Positions 12,633-24,060 of a stretch of DNA of 64,000 nt are shown piece after piece (within the stretch, counting starts at the first letter, position 1; every line of letters begins with the position of its first letter). The notes beneath the pieces were generated by a model. The model was not told the DNA's origin. It ran no database searches and saw only the letters and a list, made by a program, of their open reading frames with translations. The DNA lies in the NCBI GenBank assembly GCA_029718625.1, contig CM056376.1:111502873-111566872 (forward strand). Reading direction: 5' to 3'. The position numbers were made by a program, and so were the translations under genes. The stretch comes from Synaphobranchus kaupii (lineage: Eukaryota > Chordata > Actinopteri > Anguilliformes > Synaphobranchidae).

Positions 12633-13245
12633 ACCATACAAATTCCCAAATATATGCAAATACACAAAAATCCTGAATGCAAATACACATAGTCACGCAC
12701 AAAAAAAAAAAACCCATACACACACATGCATACAAACATTTGTGTGAGCCAAAATGGACAATTATTACTTCTAAATCTATGCTGCTGCTCTCATGGTGGG
12801 AATAAAAAAATGCAGGGTTTATGTTTATAACATTTCGAGACAGGCGTGTATCTGATATAACGAGCATGGAGAAAGATGAAATAATTAGCACATGATGGGT
12901 CTCTTTTGCATCCTAGCATTTTACAATATTTCAAACTTTTGACCCGAACCGTCCACATGAGACTTGTAAAAAAAAAACCCTGCTCTTGTTGCACTGACCA
13001 CCATTTCAGGAGCAGAAACAGCAGGTCCTGTGTAAATATTGTTTCCTGTAAAAAGGGCTTTCTGTAAATATAAAAGAGCGAAATCGCAGATGCGTCCTAC
13101 TGTGGCTAAATCCTTCACGTCCACTTTGGACCCAACACTGCACCTGTGTGTCCAAACTCGCCCAACCTACTCATTTCACCGATCACATTTCCTCTCCTTT
13201 AACCATGAGCCAGTTCCCATTTATTTTACCATTTATCTACATTAT

Positions 13246-13298
13246 TACATTATAGGCATTTAGCAGACGCTCTTATCCAGAGCGACTTACACAACCTT
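13246..13298 (-). mobile_element. SINE/UnaL2-type 3' tail
   Basis: ATTACATTATAGGCATTTAG then GCAGACGCTCTTATCCAGAG is the reverse complement of the family tail (CTGGATAAGAGCGTCTGCTAAATGCC plus TGTAA repeats). Only the tail is present, as in a 5'-truncated insertion. Confidence 0.85.
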
Positions 13299-13480
13299 TT
13301 ATCATTTATCTATTCATAACATTAGTCATGTTTTTTACCATTTATCTATTCATAACATTAGTCATGTTTTTTACCATTTATCTATTCATAACATTAGTCA
13401 TGTTTTTTACCATTTATCTATTCATAACATTAGTCATGTTTTTTACCATTTATCTATTCATAACATTAGTCATGTTTTTT
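13299..13480. repeat. 36-bp minisatellite, five copies
   Basis: The unit contains ACCATTTATCTATTCATAAC and ATTAGTCATGTTTTTT and repeats with a strict 36-bp period and almost no divergence. It begins immediately where the SINE tail ends. Confidence 0.95.
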
Positions 13481-13730
13481 TTCTAACTCGTTCACTGTAT
13501 CTAACCCAAAACCAAATGGAAATTGAATATAAAGCAATATATTGCAAATATAAGATAAATATACTTCAGAGCAGGTGTTTTAAAGAAAAACATTGCAATA
13601 TCGGAAAGAGGAAACAATTTATATATTGTAACAATGTCGCGATCTTTATAATAAATTTTATTTCAGCATGCTATTTTCTATTTCCTTAAGGGTTATTGGC
13701 ACAACAAACACAATGGTGTAGCCAAAGAAT

Positions 13731-13891
13731 CTAGTAAACAGTTTGACAAACATAAAAAATGACAATAGTATCAATAAGGTACCAGAGAGATGCTGGAGTT
13801 CCAATCTGCCCTTCAGCTATGAACATAAGCACTTCAGTTGCAGGCGGAACGTTGTCAGTCTGTCCTGTAGAGCCTGTCAGGCAGAACACTC
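13731..13891 (-). CDS. Unidentified exon-like open segment
   Basis: A strong acceptor (CTCTCTCTACCTCCAG) on the minus strand opens a 53-codon frame ending in TAG. It starts GVFCLTGSTGQTDNVPPATE and ends with a hydrophobic stretch (SLWYLIDTIVIFYV). The frame needs one base from a preceding exon. The product is not recognised. The hydrophobic tail could be a membrane segment, but no partner exon was found, so a chance open frame or transposon remnant cannot be excluded. Confidence 0.22.
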
Positions 13892-15425
13892 CTGGAGGTA
13901 GAGAGAGTGTAAACAAAAAGCAGGTGAAGTTTATCTAACATTTCGCTCTCAAAAAAAAATGAAAAGGAGAAAAATACCCCATATCAAACTCTCCGTTTTG
14001 GTGTCGGCAGCGTCGGCGGAATTTTCTAGCTCACAGGCCCTGAGTACGTACACGCTGTACGCGTCGTGGGGATTGCCGGATGAGAGAATGCCACCAACTG
14101 TGAAATTGTGCGATTTTTATCGGAGACGACGAACGCAGCTGTGTGGAATTGTTAAACTCACTGCCTGGCCAGAGGAGGAGATGAGGGGGGGGGGGGTGTC
14201 TTACTCAAAAGACCCACTGCTCCTGAGCCTGGCCCCCCTCCCCGCCCCCCGCACCAGTCCCTCTCCAAGTGTTTGTAAAGACTTACTGCTGCTTTTCTGG
14301 AGACCCCAACATTTTTATTTCACCCCAAATAAAAGGTGGCTTCCAAGAAAAACTTTTTTTTTTAAATTACCTGTAATATTTGAGCTCTCCCCATAAAAGG
14401 AGAATAAGAAACGTTTGAATTTTTGGCTTGATTTCTCCCTCTGAGGAGCGAGGAACAGGGTGAGCATACAGTGGAAATGCCACTGGGTCCCAGGTGTGCT
14501 TCCCAGGCTAACTGGCACCAAACGGCAAACAGGATTTAGGCGCATATTATTCACAAAGAGAGTGAGGATCGATCATGCAAATGTGAGGAGCGTGTACCCT
14601 CGACTGGGCCTCCCCCGGCTCTAACCACGCGACGCTCCGCATGCAGCCTCGCTTCATTCCGATTCTCCCGTCGAAAAACCAAACACCAAAGCATACTCCC
14701 TGACACATCCACCTGAGGGCCTGCTTACGAGGGACTGAGCACAACACCCACAGAACAGTTAGGAACTGGTTCCACTTCAGCGCCTCTCTCATCTTCTTCT
14801 GATACAGTGACTTGAACACCATGCGACTTTTCCCACAGTAAGTACTACAGCACCCCCTAGTGCTCAGCTCCACTCATTGCTCCTGCTCTCCGTAACCCTG
14901 GAGATTACACATGGTGAAACTGCATTGAATTTTGACCTTAGAAAAGTCATTTTACAGCATGTTTAACAGCTCATATTGTCTCTTTCATTTAAAGAGACAA
15001 TAAATTCAGTTGCCCTTGCCTGCATGAACCAAAATCTTGTATATAACACATAAAATATATAATATTTAATATATTTCCTGAAAAATAATTTCTATATCAT
15101 ACTTAACTAATGGTGAACAAACTGATCGCAAAATGTTGTCTTTTATTTCTTAATGCCCACAGGGGGACAAGCAGACGAACAGAATTTTTTTTTTTTAAAT
15201 CCTAATGGATTTAGGTTACATTTAAATTGACGGTGACATCTGTTTGCATTACCATTTGATAGAAGATGGTGGAAGTGGTAGGATTATATGTAAAACGGAC
15301 AGCTGCAGGACAGATTAGAGCTCTCGTAGTCAATTTGAAAAGCTTTGAATCCAACGCTGAATTTGCATCTCTTTTTTCCTTGAGTAAATAAGACCAGTGT
15401 ATATGACTATATCGATTTTTCCCTT

Positions 15426-15530
15426 ATGTTTTATAAAAACGTGCTAAGCACGGAAGCTGAAGTTATTCTGAAAGTCATCCAACAATGCATTGATGCCGTC
15501 AATCTTGGCAAATACAGTAAACACCCAAAG
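15426..15530 (+). CDS. Candidate exon, weakly Tctex-type dynein light chain-like
   Basis: Thirty-five open codons, beginning at an ATG, end exactly at a good donor (CCAAAG|GTAGGT). The peptide TEAEVILKVIQQCIDAVNLG followed by KYSKHPK has the spacing of the first helix of Tctex1/DYNLT light chains, where a hydrophobic helix is followed by a YxH-K motif at an exon end. This is a distant resemblance recalled from the family. No following exon (family motif around NQWT) was found before the Tc1 element at 15886. It could be an isolated relic, part of an unknown gene or coincidence. Confidence 0.28.
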
Positions 15531-15885
15531 GTAGGTTTAAACCCATCAAACGCACATGCTCATGTTTTTCAATCCAATTAAAGTTGAATACATTTGGACA
15601 TTGATACATTCCCCAGAAGAGCAGTGTGGTATACTATGAAGAAGGATTACTGAGTTAGCAGGATAACTACACTGAGTAAAACCCCTCCCAAATCTGGACC
15701 ATGGACTGAAGTAAAAATAGCTGGGTTTCAGAATTTTTGTGCTACAGAATGAAAACGCATCTCCATTTAAATAACAAGAATTACTGAATAATAAGTTGTT
15801 ATTATTTTTTGTTAAATTTTTTGGTTTTGTCACCAAGCACACCAGGAGCACAGTGAGAGACAACCTTATTTGAACCAACCATATA

Positions 15886-16792
15886 TACAGTTGGAAGTTT
15901 ACATACACTTAGGTTGGTCATTAAAACTCATTTTTAACCACTCCACAGATTTCATGTTAGCAAACTATAGTGTTGACAAGTCAGTTAGACAGCTACTTTG
16001 TGCATGACACAAGTCATTTTTCCAACAATTATTTACAGATTATTTCACTTTTAATTCACTATATCACAATTCCAGTGGGTCAGACGTTTACATACACTAA
16101 GTTGACTGTGCCTTTAAATTTTTTATATTTGGTCACATATCCTTTGCATGCCATGACTTCCTGATGTCTGTGACCCAACAACATCAAAAGACTCTTGATA
16201 TCTTATTTTCTGGTACTCTTACAAGCGATACTATAACATCTCTGCATTTGAATGGATCTCTATGGGAATTGGGGGGGTGGGACTAGATTTAGCTGTAAAT
16301 TACACTGGAACAGTATGGAAACACATGGTTGGCTAAATGGCTCTAAGTCATCAAGGGTCTGACGTATCAAACAAGCCTTAAATCATCACTCTGCTGCCAG
16401 AAATACAGTATATATGGATGATAACTTGAAGGGTTTCTTCTCCTGACTTATTTTTCCATAGAGTTCAATAGGAACATTTGTCATGAGTAACAACCCTTAA
16501 AGTGATCCATCCATATCTACTGCATATCTAGCAGCAGAGTGATGGTTTGAGGCTTGTTTTATACCTCAGACCCTTGATGATAAACTTCTGGAATTGTGAT
16601 ATAGTGAATTAAAAGTGAAATAATCTGTCTGTAAACAATTGTTGGAAAAATTACTTGTGTCATGCACAAAGTAGATGTCCTAACTGACTTGCCAACACTA
16701 TAGTTTGCTAACATAAAATCTGTGGAGTGGTTAAAAAAAAGAGTTTTAATGACTTCAACCTAAGTGTATGTAAACTTCCGACTTCAACTGTA
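15886..16792. mobile_element. Sleeping Beauty-like Tc1 MITE, second copy with insertion
   Basis: It starts TACAGTTGGAAGTTTACATA and ends with the complement TCCGACTTCAACTGTA, with TA at both borders. Both outer arms here are the long type carrying CACAATTCCAGTGGGTCAGA and its complement. The interior is the same deletion-derivative core as in the 5.3-kb copy. The core is interrupted from about 16245 to 16585 by unrelated DNA that includes a foldback element. No transposase frame remains. Confidence 0.88.
16347..16582. mobile_element. Foldback element nested in the Tc1 copy
   Basis: The left arm (GTCATCAAGGGTCTGACGTA, then CATCACTCTGCTGCCAG) pairs with the right arm (GCAGCAGAGTGATGG, then CAGACCCTTGATGAT). 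The arms are roughly 80-100 bp and diverged. It lies inside the Tc1 derivative, so it inserted later. Confidence 0.7.
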
Positions 16793-18183
16793 TATACCTA
16801 ATGAACAACCTCACCACAATGTAAGGAATATGAACTTACAAAATACATCCAACAAACAAAATAAAATACCCTTACAACATTTAACATTTTTTTCCCCCAT
16901 TTATTTTTTTAACATGTTTTTTGCATGTTATGTCCTGGTTACATGTTTAACATAAATTAAGCTCAAATAACCAGTTACAAAACCTCACAAGATCAATCCA
17001 TATGGAAGAGCTTTCCAAGTGGTGCTGATCTGTACATAAAGAACACAAACTCACAAACAGTTCAGGCAACCAGCTAAAAAAGGTTCTCACAGTTACAAAT
17101 GAAAAATGACTCGTATGTGAAAAAGATTATTAAAATAATTGAAAACCTAAGAAGTTATTGAATTTGTTATTCAAGTTATTGCTGTCAAAAAATCAACAAG
17201 TACGGAAAGAACAAAAAATGTGGGATGCCTCAGGGAGCATCAGCAAGTCTCTTCCACAAAGTCTTCCTCAAAGCAGCACAGAGACCAAACAATGCAGCTG
17301 AGGCGATATTGAATGAAGAAACAAAAACCTGTGAAAAGAAGAAAATGAGGGGTGAGGGAAGCGTGCAGAAAGTGATATTAAGTAGATTGTGCAGTCAACC
17401 CAGTAGCAGTCAGAGCCCGATCTTATGAACAGGCAAAGCAGGCAACTGCCTGGGACCCCGAGCATTTGGGTTTTAGAAGTTTTGCAGCATGGGAAAGCTA
17501 TTTATCCACGTTATCTCGCATCTTAACCCCTTCCGCCATACCATGTTGCACGGGGTGAACGAAAAACCTGATTATTCTTGCTCATGAGAAGGTCATTACA
17601 TCGGCTCATGATATGGATTAAAGTACATGTTTTTTGCGGAATTTCCTTATTCCGCTTCGTGAAATAGCTACCTCCCTGAAGTCCAGATGTGGCTCATGTT
17701 GGCTCAGTGTAGGCACGTCATGGGGTATAGCCAGGTAGCGAACTACAGCGAGTAGATTCTTTAATTTATTTTTATTAAAAGCACAAATGTAAAAGTAATC
17801 GTACATTACCTTCATTAGGCAAGGCAAGAGAGTAAAACCAATATCGTGTCTTAACCCCCTTCCTCCGCATCATGTTGCATAGGCGAAAAAAAACCTGGTT
17901 ATTCTTGCTCATAAGAAGGCATCGGCTCTTGATATGGATTAATTTGTATGTGTTTTTTTTTCGGAAAGAATGTAGCATGCAGGAATATGTATAAAATTAA
18001 CAGCTTTTCACAGAACTAAAAAAAAAAAGGTTATAGGCTATGTTGAAAAAAATAATAATAATCCACTATCTTATCCAGTAATATAGCCTACTGATTAGCC
18101 TACCATGGCTTTAGCTTTATATGAAAGCATCTCAAATCTCACCTAAGGCTTTGGGGGAAAAAAACAAAAAACAAAAAAAACTT
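16793..18183. other. Downstream flank of bank1, no gene recognised
   Basis: Nothing gene-like was found. Two related segments near 17525-17640 and 17850-17965 (both with TTCTTGCTCAT and a CTTGATATGG-like end) are an old direct duplication of roughly 110 bp about 330 bp apart. Confidence 0.5.
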
Positions 18184-18189
18184 TTTATT
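18184..18189 (-). promoter_or_regulatory. Candidate poly(A) signal for bank1
   Basis: AATAAA on the minus strand lies about 410 nt past the bank1 stop codon. Further AATAAA-type hexamers occur near 17764-17775. The choice between them cannot be made from sequence. Confidence 0.3.
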
Positions 18190-18596
18190 TTAGAAAATAC
18201 CCTGTGTGAGGTTGTGTAGAAATGCAGGAAATTAATTTTAAAAGGCTCAAATTTTTCTGGGGGAGGAGCTCCAGACCCCCCGCTACTTCATTCCCCACCA
18301 ACATCTCTTCATGCCCCCCCCAATCAAAGCAGGCTGGAACCGGGCCTGGGGACTAAAATGGCAACTGTGGTGTTAAGGAAAAATATATTCATGGAGGGCA
18401 CAGTTTGAAGAGTTGAAACACGTGGATGCAACACTAATGGTAATTAAAATATGTGGCACCAAGCCCAAACACTTCCAAATTTGTTGGGGTCCCAAAACGG
18501 ACTTTTGTGGTACACCAGTGAGCCTGTGACAGACAGAGACCATAGCAACCGAGTCAAATGAAGCAAAACGAAATGTCAGGCCTACGGTACTTACGT

Positions 18597-18629
18597 CTAC
18601 CGCTTGTCAGCCTTCCAAAAGAAGTTAGA
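18597..18629 (-). CDS. bank1: bank1, last coding exon (C-terminus and stop)
   Basis: The acceptor TCTACTTTACAG is followed by ten codons (SNFFWKADKR) and TAG at 18599-18597. It continues in phase 0 from the exon at 18852-18928 across a 222-bp intron. The aromatic-basic ending resembles the short FGFCCKKDH ending I remember for mammalian BANK1. The alternative is that the preceding exon is not spliced. In that case it reads on for about 22 codons from HVSLESG to a TAA. I prefer the spliced form because the donor CAT|GTGAGT and this acceptor are both good and the C-terminal resemblance is better. Confidence 0.6.
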   Translation of the reverse strand, partial: SNFFWKADKR

Positions 18630-18851
18630 CTGTAAAGTAGAGACGTCAAACATCAAAAGAAATCCCTGCAAAACTTTTCACATATCACACGCGGCAAGTC
18701 TTTGAGAAAATCAACAGAAGGGAATTATTAGCATGTGAAATCTTTTTTTCAACATGACTCATAAAAGCCAAAAAAGTCTAAAATATTAACAGCTAACCAC
18801 TAACTGCAGTACACAATTCGAGTCATCTGGCTTTCCAGACTCCAGACTCAC

Positions 18852-18928
18852 ATGTCGTCCTTTGAGTGGCTTGCTGTAGAAATCGTTCTCAACTGGGTGA
18901 CTCCTCCGCCTCTCACATTCATTCACAT
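18852..18928 (-). CDS. bank1: bank1, penultimate exon
   Basis: The acceptor is CCTGTACCTGTGCAG and the donor CGACAT|GTGAGT. The 77-nt exon begins with two bases that complete the codon left by the 23.2-kb exon (G+AT gives Asp). It encodes VNECERRRSHPVENDFYSKP then LKGRH. The segment HPVENDFYSK aligns with the HNENKFYN region near the C-terminus of mammalian BANK1. The retained tyrosine is a possible phosphorylation site. Identification rests on this short match plus exact phase continuity with a stronger neighbour. Confidence 0.75.
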
Positions 18929-20193
18929 CTGCACAGGTACAGGTGCAAAACAAAATCATCAGAACTGAAACAGCACTTACAAATTTAATTCTGTGTACTA
19001 TTTTAATATAAGATTTTTTTCTTATTTTTTAACAAAACTACAGTATTGAGACCTGGAAGTTAAATAAATGTACCCTATTCCACCATTATGGCTCACATTG
19101 GGTTCTCAGTTATACATAACAGTAGCGCTGTGGGTAAAACTTTGTCAACATACAGTCAAAAACCCTTTTTTCAATACCAAAAGTAAGCACTAGAGTTGCA
19201 ATAAACGTAAGCTGATCATTTCTGGGAAAGCTGATCTGCAGATGGTAATTTAAATCTCTGCTTCACTGCAGTGGGGTTTTTTCAGTGGTTTTCCACATTG
19301 GTGTACATACAGAGTGTTCACTTTTGTACGTTTTGTCCTGTAAAACCTGACTAAAAATACAATTAACTAGCATGAGGCGCTGGTGATGCAATTTGACCGA
19401 AAGGTTGCAAGTTCAAATCCAAAATATCACATTTATATTGAACCGTTTGGCAAGGTGCTTACAGCTGGATAGCGTCCTATAACCTGAACTATGTAAGTCA
19501 TGCCAAAGAAATACGGCAGCTAAGACTACGTATATAATAATTGCTACTATTACCAGTGCATTCAAATATGCATTGTACATTGCAGTATATTTACATTACT
19601 CCTTTTGCTCCCATAATTTATTCCCAATGCAGTATAAGAAAGAAACCACCATTTCGGCACACAGTGTCTTCGTCGCCCTGACGCCACACTGTGTACCAAA
19701 AAGTGTAATTTTTATTTTTATTTTTTCCAATTTATGAGTTTTCTCCAGCTCGTTTAAGTTTTTGAGTGGGCGTCTCCAGCTCTTATATTTTAACTTTCAA
19801 TAAACCACCAGTTGTTCACTGAATTTTTCAGGCTTAGTAAGATTTAGACTATTTGTTATTTTTTTTAATCCAAAGTGCAAACACAAGTGCATACTGCAGT
19901 AATACTCGACTGGGGATGAACAGCCCTAAGAGAGGGAGTCTTAAGTGCAAAAAATCTTCTGTTGACAACCTGTCAACTGTACTGACAAGCATTAGTCAAT
20001 AAAGTTATACAAATAAAACAAAAACAAATACAGTAGGCCCTGCAAACAACAACAATACACACAAGTGCTACAGGTAAGAGCTATGTAAAGTGCTAAAGAC
20101 ACATATCTTAACAGGTTTGTTGATAAATAGCTTCAGGAATGGATACAGGTCATACGCGTAAGGCGTCTGTATTGCACAATTAATTTCATCCAG

Positions 20194-20330
20194 GATATCA
20201 CAATCACAGAGTTAGATGTCATTTCATTTATAAAAAGAAAAAGTCAACTGCGAAAAAAAGAAAATATAAAAAGATATCACAATCACAGAGTTAGATGTCA
20301 TTTAATTTATAAAAAGAAAATGTCAAGTGT
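20194..20330. repeat. 79-bp direct duplication
   Basis: GATATCACAATCACAGAGTT and the following bases occur at 20194 and again at 20273, with only a few differences over about 58 bp of the second copy. It is a simple recent tandem duplication in the intron. Confidence 0.85.
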
Positions 20331-21603
20331 CGGTATGAAACAGACAGTATCAGTCTTCAGTAAAATATTTTTTTTAGCATTTGCGTAACTGTAGCTAGGG
20401 ACTTTGGGCCACATGGAAAGATCTCAGACAGGGCCCCATCACCCCAGGCCACCCCATCCTTGCATAATTACACCACAATTTTCGAGGTCCCCTGTCAGTC
20501 AGGGCCTAACCCCCCACCCCACCATACGGCGCCCCTCACTGTAGTATAAAGTTTTGAATATTAAAATTGAACACTGGAGTACTGGAATGTAGGAAAGAGG
20601 AGAAAGTACTGTGCACAAAGAGTAACTTGGGTAGCGCAGGGGAAGGACGGAAATTAGTACACTGCAAGCTGCTCTGTACCATTGAGCCCCCTCAGACCAA
20701 TTAGAGGAGAGCAGGTTCTAACACAATTTCCCAGGGGGGCCCAGGAAATGTATGCCACAGTGCTAGAAAAAATTTAAATGCGAACAAAGTTCCTAACAGT
20801 CCCCCAGAGACTCTGAATCTCTAAGGACACATGAAATGCAAATAAGTAAATGGAGAATAAGTCCTTAGGAAAATGTCGCTGAATTTTTCAAGGAGCCTAT
20901 TTTGTGGAAGGACTCACCTGGTGTGTGATGAATGATGTTGATTTTATCTGTTGGGGGGGGGGGGCACACAAAACAAATCCTGAATTAGAAAGAGGCTGGT
21001 AACTCTGCAAATACAGACCCTGCGGCTCTGATCTGTTAAGAGGACGTCCAAAGTCACTTTCACACTCATACTACCCCTGATACAATTATACAGTATTATA
21101 ATACAGTTGTAAGTATACATTCAAATTCAGTCCTCTATTGATCCATATTGAGGTTTGGGGAAATTTAACCCTTTGAAGAGAAGCTTTTTTGTAATATCTT
21201 TACACAATTCTCAGTGTTCTAGAACTCCATTGCTTTCAATAACCAGTATTGATTGTTACATCAGCATTAGAATGTTCAGTGAAGAACATTCGAATCACAT
21301 GTGTGTGATCTTATGCCTTACAGGGTTACAAAACATTGTGACATGTGATCTGAATAGAAAGCTGAGCAAACACACTGATATCCAAATCGCCTGGATGGTT
21401 AATCTATTTGTTTTGTGCCTGCTCGTAATGGCCAGTGGCTCTCTCAGCTATAGAACAACAGTCACCGAGAATTACTGCTTCAGCACCACAGGAAGAGACT
21501 ATTACCTGTAATAAACATAGCACACATTGTGAACAGTAGAAGGCACAAGTCTGCTTTTTTTCTGTCACTTTCACTATGCACTATTCTTGTTTCACAATGT
21601 GTG

Positions 21604-22730
21604 TTATGTTCTGTACAAGGACCCAATCGCAGACCAGGATGAGGCAAAAGAATGGTTTATTCAGTCCGAGAAGCCAGGTAATCAGATGAGACAGTGCCAA
21701 ATCAAAAAGCAGGAAAATAGTCAAACAGTCCAGAAATCAGAAACCAGGAAATCAGAAAGGCAGAGGTACAAAAATCGGCAGGCAGAAGCAAAGTCACAAA
21801 ACAATAAAAAGGTCAAAACCAGAAAAACAACAAAGGCAAACAAAACAGAATCGACGGGCAAAACTCGGAATCGGAAAGCAGAAGGGGGTCTCAGGACTTA
21901 CAATAACACAGGCAAGGAAAACCGCACTGGCACAGGGGAAAAAGTAAGACAGTCTGACAGAGAACATGTGCAAACTAGAGACTAAAATACACTGGGGGAA
22001 GATTACCCAAAAGGAATCAGGTGTGCAGAGGCGGGGAAATGGGAGAGTACACAGGTGAGAACAATGAGGGTTAACAAGGACCAACAATACAATAACGGGG
22101 GGAAACGTAAGACACGGACTGGAATACACATAGACACAATGATAACAAACGGCCTGGGATTAGCAGGTAGACACGTGTACAGCTCGGAGGGGAGGAACGC
22201 GGAAGTGGACACACGTGCAGAGAATGCAAAATCACAGAGAGATACAGGGATAGGATAACGAGGAGGGAAATGACAGCTGCAGGTAGAAGCTCAAGATGAA
22301 TTAGTAATTAGTAATGTTAGTAGCAAACTCTAAAACCCTAATGTTAGGTTAGCTGGTTAGTATTATATACACGTTAGTTTTTTAGCAGGTTAGTATTAAA
22401 TCTAATCTAGCAGTTAGTATGATTAGTACATTAGTATTATAAGAAGTATTAAGAAAGCCAGAAGGAAGAAAACGAGATAATACAGAGGAAACCCGAATGA
22501 ACCCAAAATCACCCGAATAGTGCAATGACAAAGACAGGGAGTGGAATCTTGGAAAACATGGAACGCGGAATGACAAGGAAACTATAGTGATGGTAACATA
22601 CTAAACACAATACACAAAGTCAGGAAAATAATAAACACAATAAAACAAAGATCAGGGAAATAAGCAAAATAAATCAGGAAACATAAATACACAGAATAAA
22701 CAGACAGAACAGGTACAGGATCCTGACAAT
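21604..22730. mobile_element. Dispersed fish repeat of unresolved class
   Basis: The segment opens with GTTCTGTACAAGGACCCAAT and a long purine-rich stretch with CAGGCAGAAGCAAAGTCA-type motifs. It closes with GGTACAGGATCCTGACAA. The two ends are partly complementary (TTCTGTACAAGGACC and GGTACAGGATCC), suggesting an old transposon. Reading frames across it are low-complexity K/Q/R-rich and not credible genes. Confidence 0.4.
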
Positions 22731-23220
22731 GTGAGCTATTGGATAAATTATGACACCTTTTTGTTTTATACCTTTTTAGGTGATATTTTTAGCCATTTAT
22801 TTGTCTGTTTTTGCCTTGGGAAGACAGCACCTTCTTTTGTTTACAAGTAAATCACGTATACACTTTAAGAACATGGTTTGGCTCCAGATGCTAATTTTTA
22901 CACAAGACACTGATGATGGTAAAACGTTGGGGGGGGGGGGGGTCTCATGTAAAAGTGAATGAGCCAAGACAGTAACCAGACACCGAATTACTGCAAGAAT
23001 GAATTATCAAATTTCATAATGCAAGCAATACAAGCAGGACTTTGTCCCTATTGATCACAGTAGAGATTCCCATCGGGTCACTTAAGTGACATGTGACTGC
23101 TGAACATTCATCATTAAACCCACATCACACACATTGTTAGTTAGGTGCTGAGTAGAGAGATGTATCACAGAGAGAAGTTTGGCATAGGAGCAAGTCTTCC
23201 TTATGACTTTTGAACTTTAC

Positions 23221-23284
23221 CATAGATGTTTTCATCGTCTTCTCTGTTGTTGATGATGCTGGCCCTCAGCTGGCAGAGTTTCTC
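23221..23284 (-). CDS. bank1: bank1 exon, helical EKLxQLR segment
   Basis: The acceptor is CTGGTTTGTAG and the donor ATCTATG|GTAAAG. It has 21 codons plus one base, beginning EKLCQLRASIINNREDDENI and ending in Tyr. Mammalian BANK1 has EKLRQLRDCI followed by an acidic stretch and ENVY at the same place, and BCAP has a related LKRLRDSI helix. The exon starts in phase 0, right after the RQQ end of the 24.6-kb exon, and hands one base to the 18.9-kb exon. The ENIYD tyrosine sits in an acidic context that suits Src- or Syk-family kinases. That last point is inference. Confidence 0.9.
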
Positions 23285-23879
23285 CTACAAACCAGACTAG
23301 ACATCACTTCCTCCATCGTCTCAATTTTCAGTCTTTTCACCCCAGACAAGCCCATAAACATTTTAATTGCGGGTACACACTCAACGTCTTAAGAGATGGG
23401 CAAAGTCAGGACGTGGTCAGGACACAGGTCTGTAACTTTTTGGACATATAGATAAGAAGTACACCTCCCTGTGATGAAAGGTGAATTGTCTGTGGTCTGA
23501 GGGTCCCGACACAGAGGATAGAAAGACCAGGAGGTGGTCTGGGAGCGATGGCGGTTGAAGCGGAAATGAGGAGCGGAAGACTGCGAGTTTGGAACAGAAC
23601 CAGAGGGATGAAACAGGACAGAAAATAAATAGCACAGGAGATGCAGATCTGCGCCTGACACAGGTGGGGACGTGAGCAAACGCATGCACTTCTGCCAAAG
23701 CAAAAACATTTAAATGTAAATAAAACATTCAGGAAGGGTACAGATGATTCCAGAAGAGAGGGATGAAAGGCAGGTTTGTGCAGGAGAGGCGGACTGGGAG
23801 GAGAGGGAGCGGAGGGGACTAGGCCAGGCCAGTGGTGGTGATATCACACGTTCAGAGCCTGCCACCTACTGGTGAAGGA

Positions 23880-24060
23880 CAAGAACATACCACTGGGAGG
23901 TTAGAGGAGGGGGAGCCCTGCTGTGGATAAGAACGTACCAATGTGGAAGTATGAGCGGGGAGGGCGTGCTGTGCACAATGCACCACTGTTGAGGTTTGTG
24001 GAGGGGGGCTTGCTGTAAATGAGAATGTACCACTGTGATAGTCTGAGGGGGGGCAGCACT
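23880..24060. repeat. Degenerate minisatellite, about 60-bp unit
   Basis: Three to four diverged units share AAGAACATACCACTG-like and GGAGGGGGAGCCCTGCTG-like motifs. It lies in the intron between the 24.6-kb and 23.2-kb exons. Confidence 0.6.

Larger units (their letters stand above)
18929..23220 (-). other. bank1 intron, 4.3 kb
   Basis: This intron lies between the EKLCQLR exon and the penultimate exon. It contains a 79-bp direct duplication, a 1.1-kb dispersed repeat, a poly-G run near 22930 and a degenerate tRNA-like fragment around 19405-19440. No other exon was recognised. Confidence 0.6.

Noticed and set aside
19380..19440. Possible SINE head (AAGGTTGCAAGTTCAAATCC)
   Set aside because: The B-box-like piece is present, but the core and tail do not follow, so it is too degraded to list as a separate element.
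21587..21985. 132-codon plus-strand frame rich in K, Q, R, T
   Set aside because: It is low-complexity translation of a purine-rich dispersed repeat, with no domain or splice signals.
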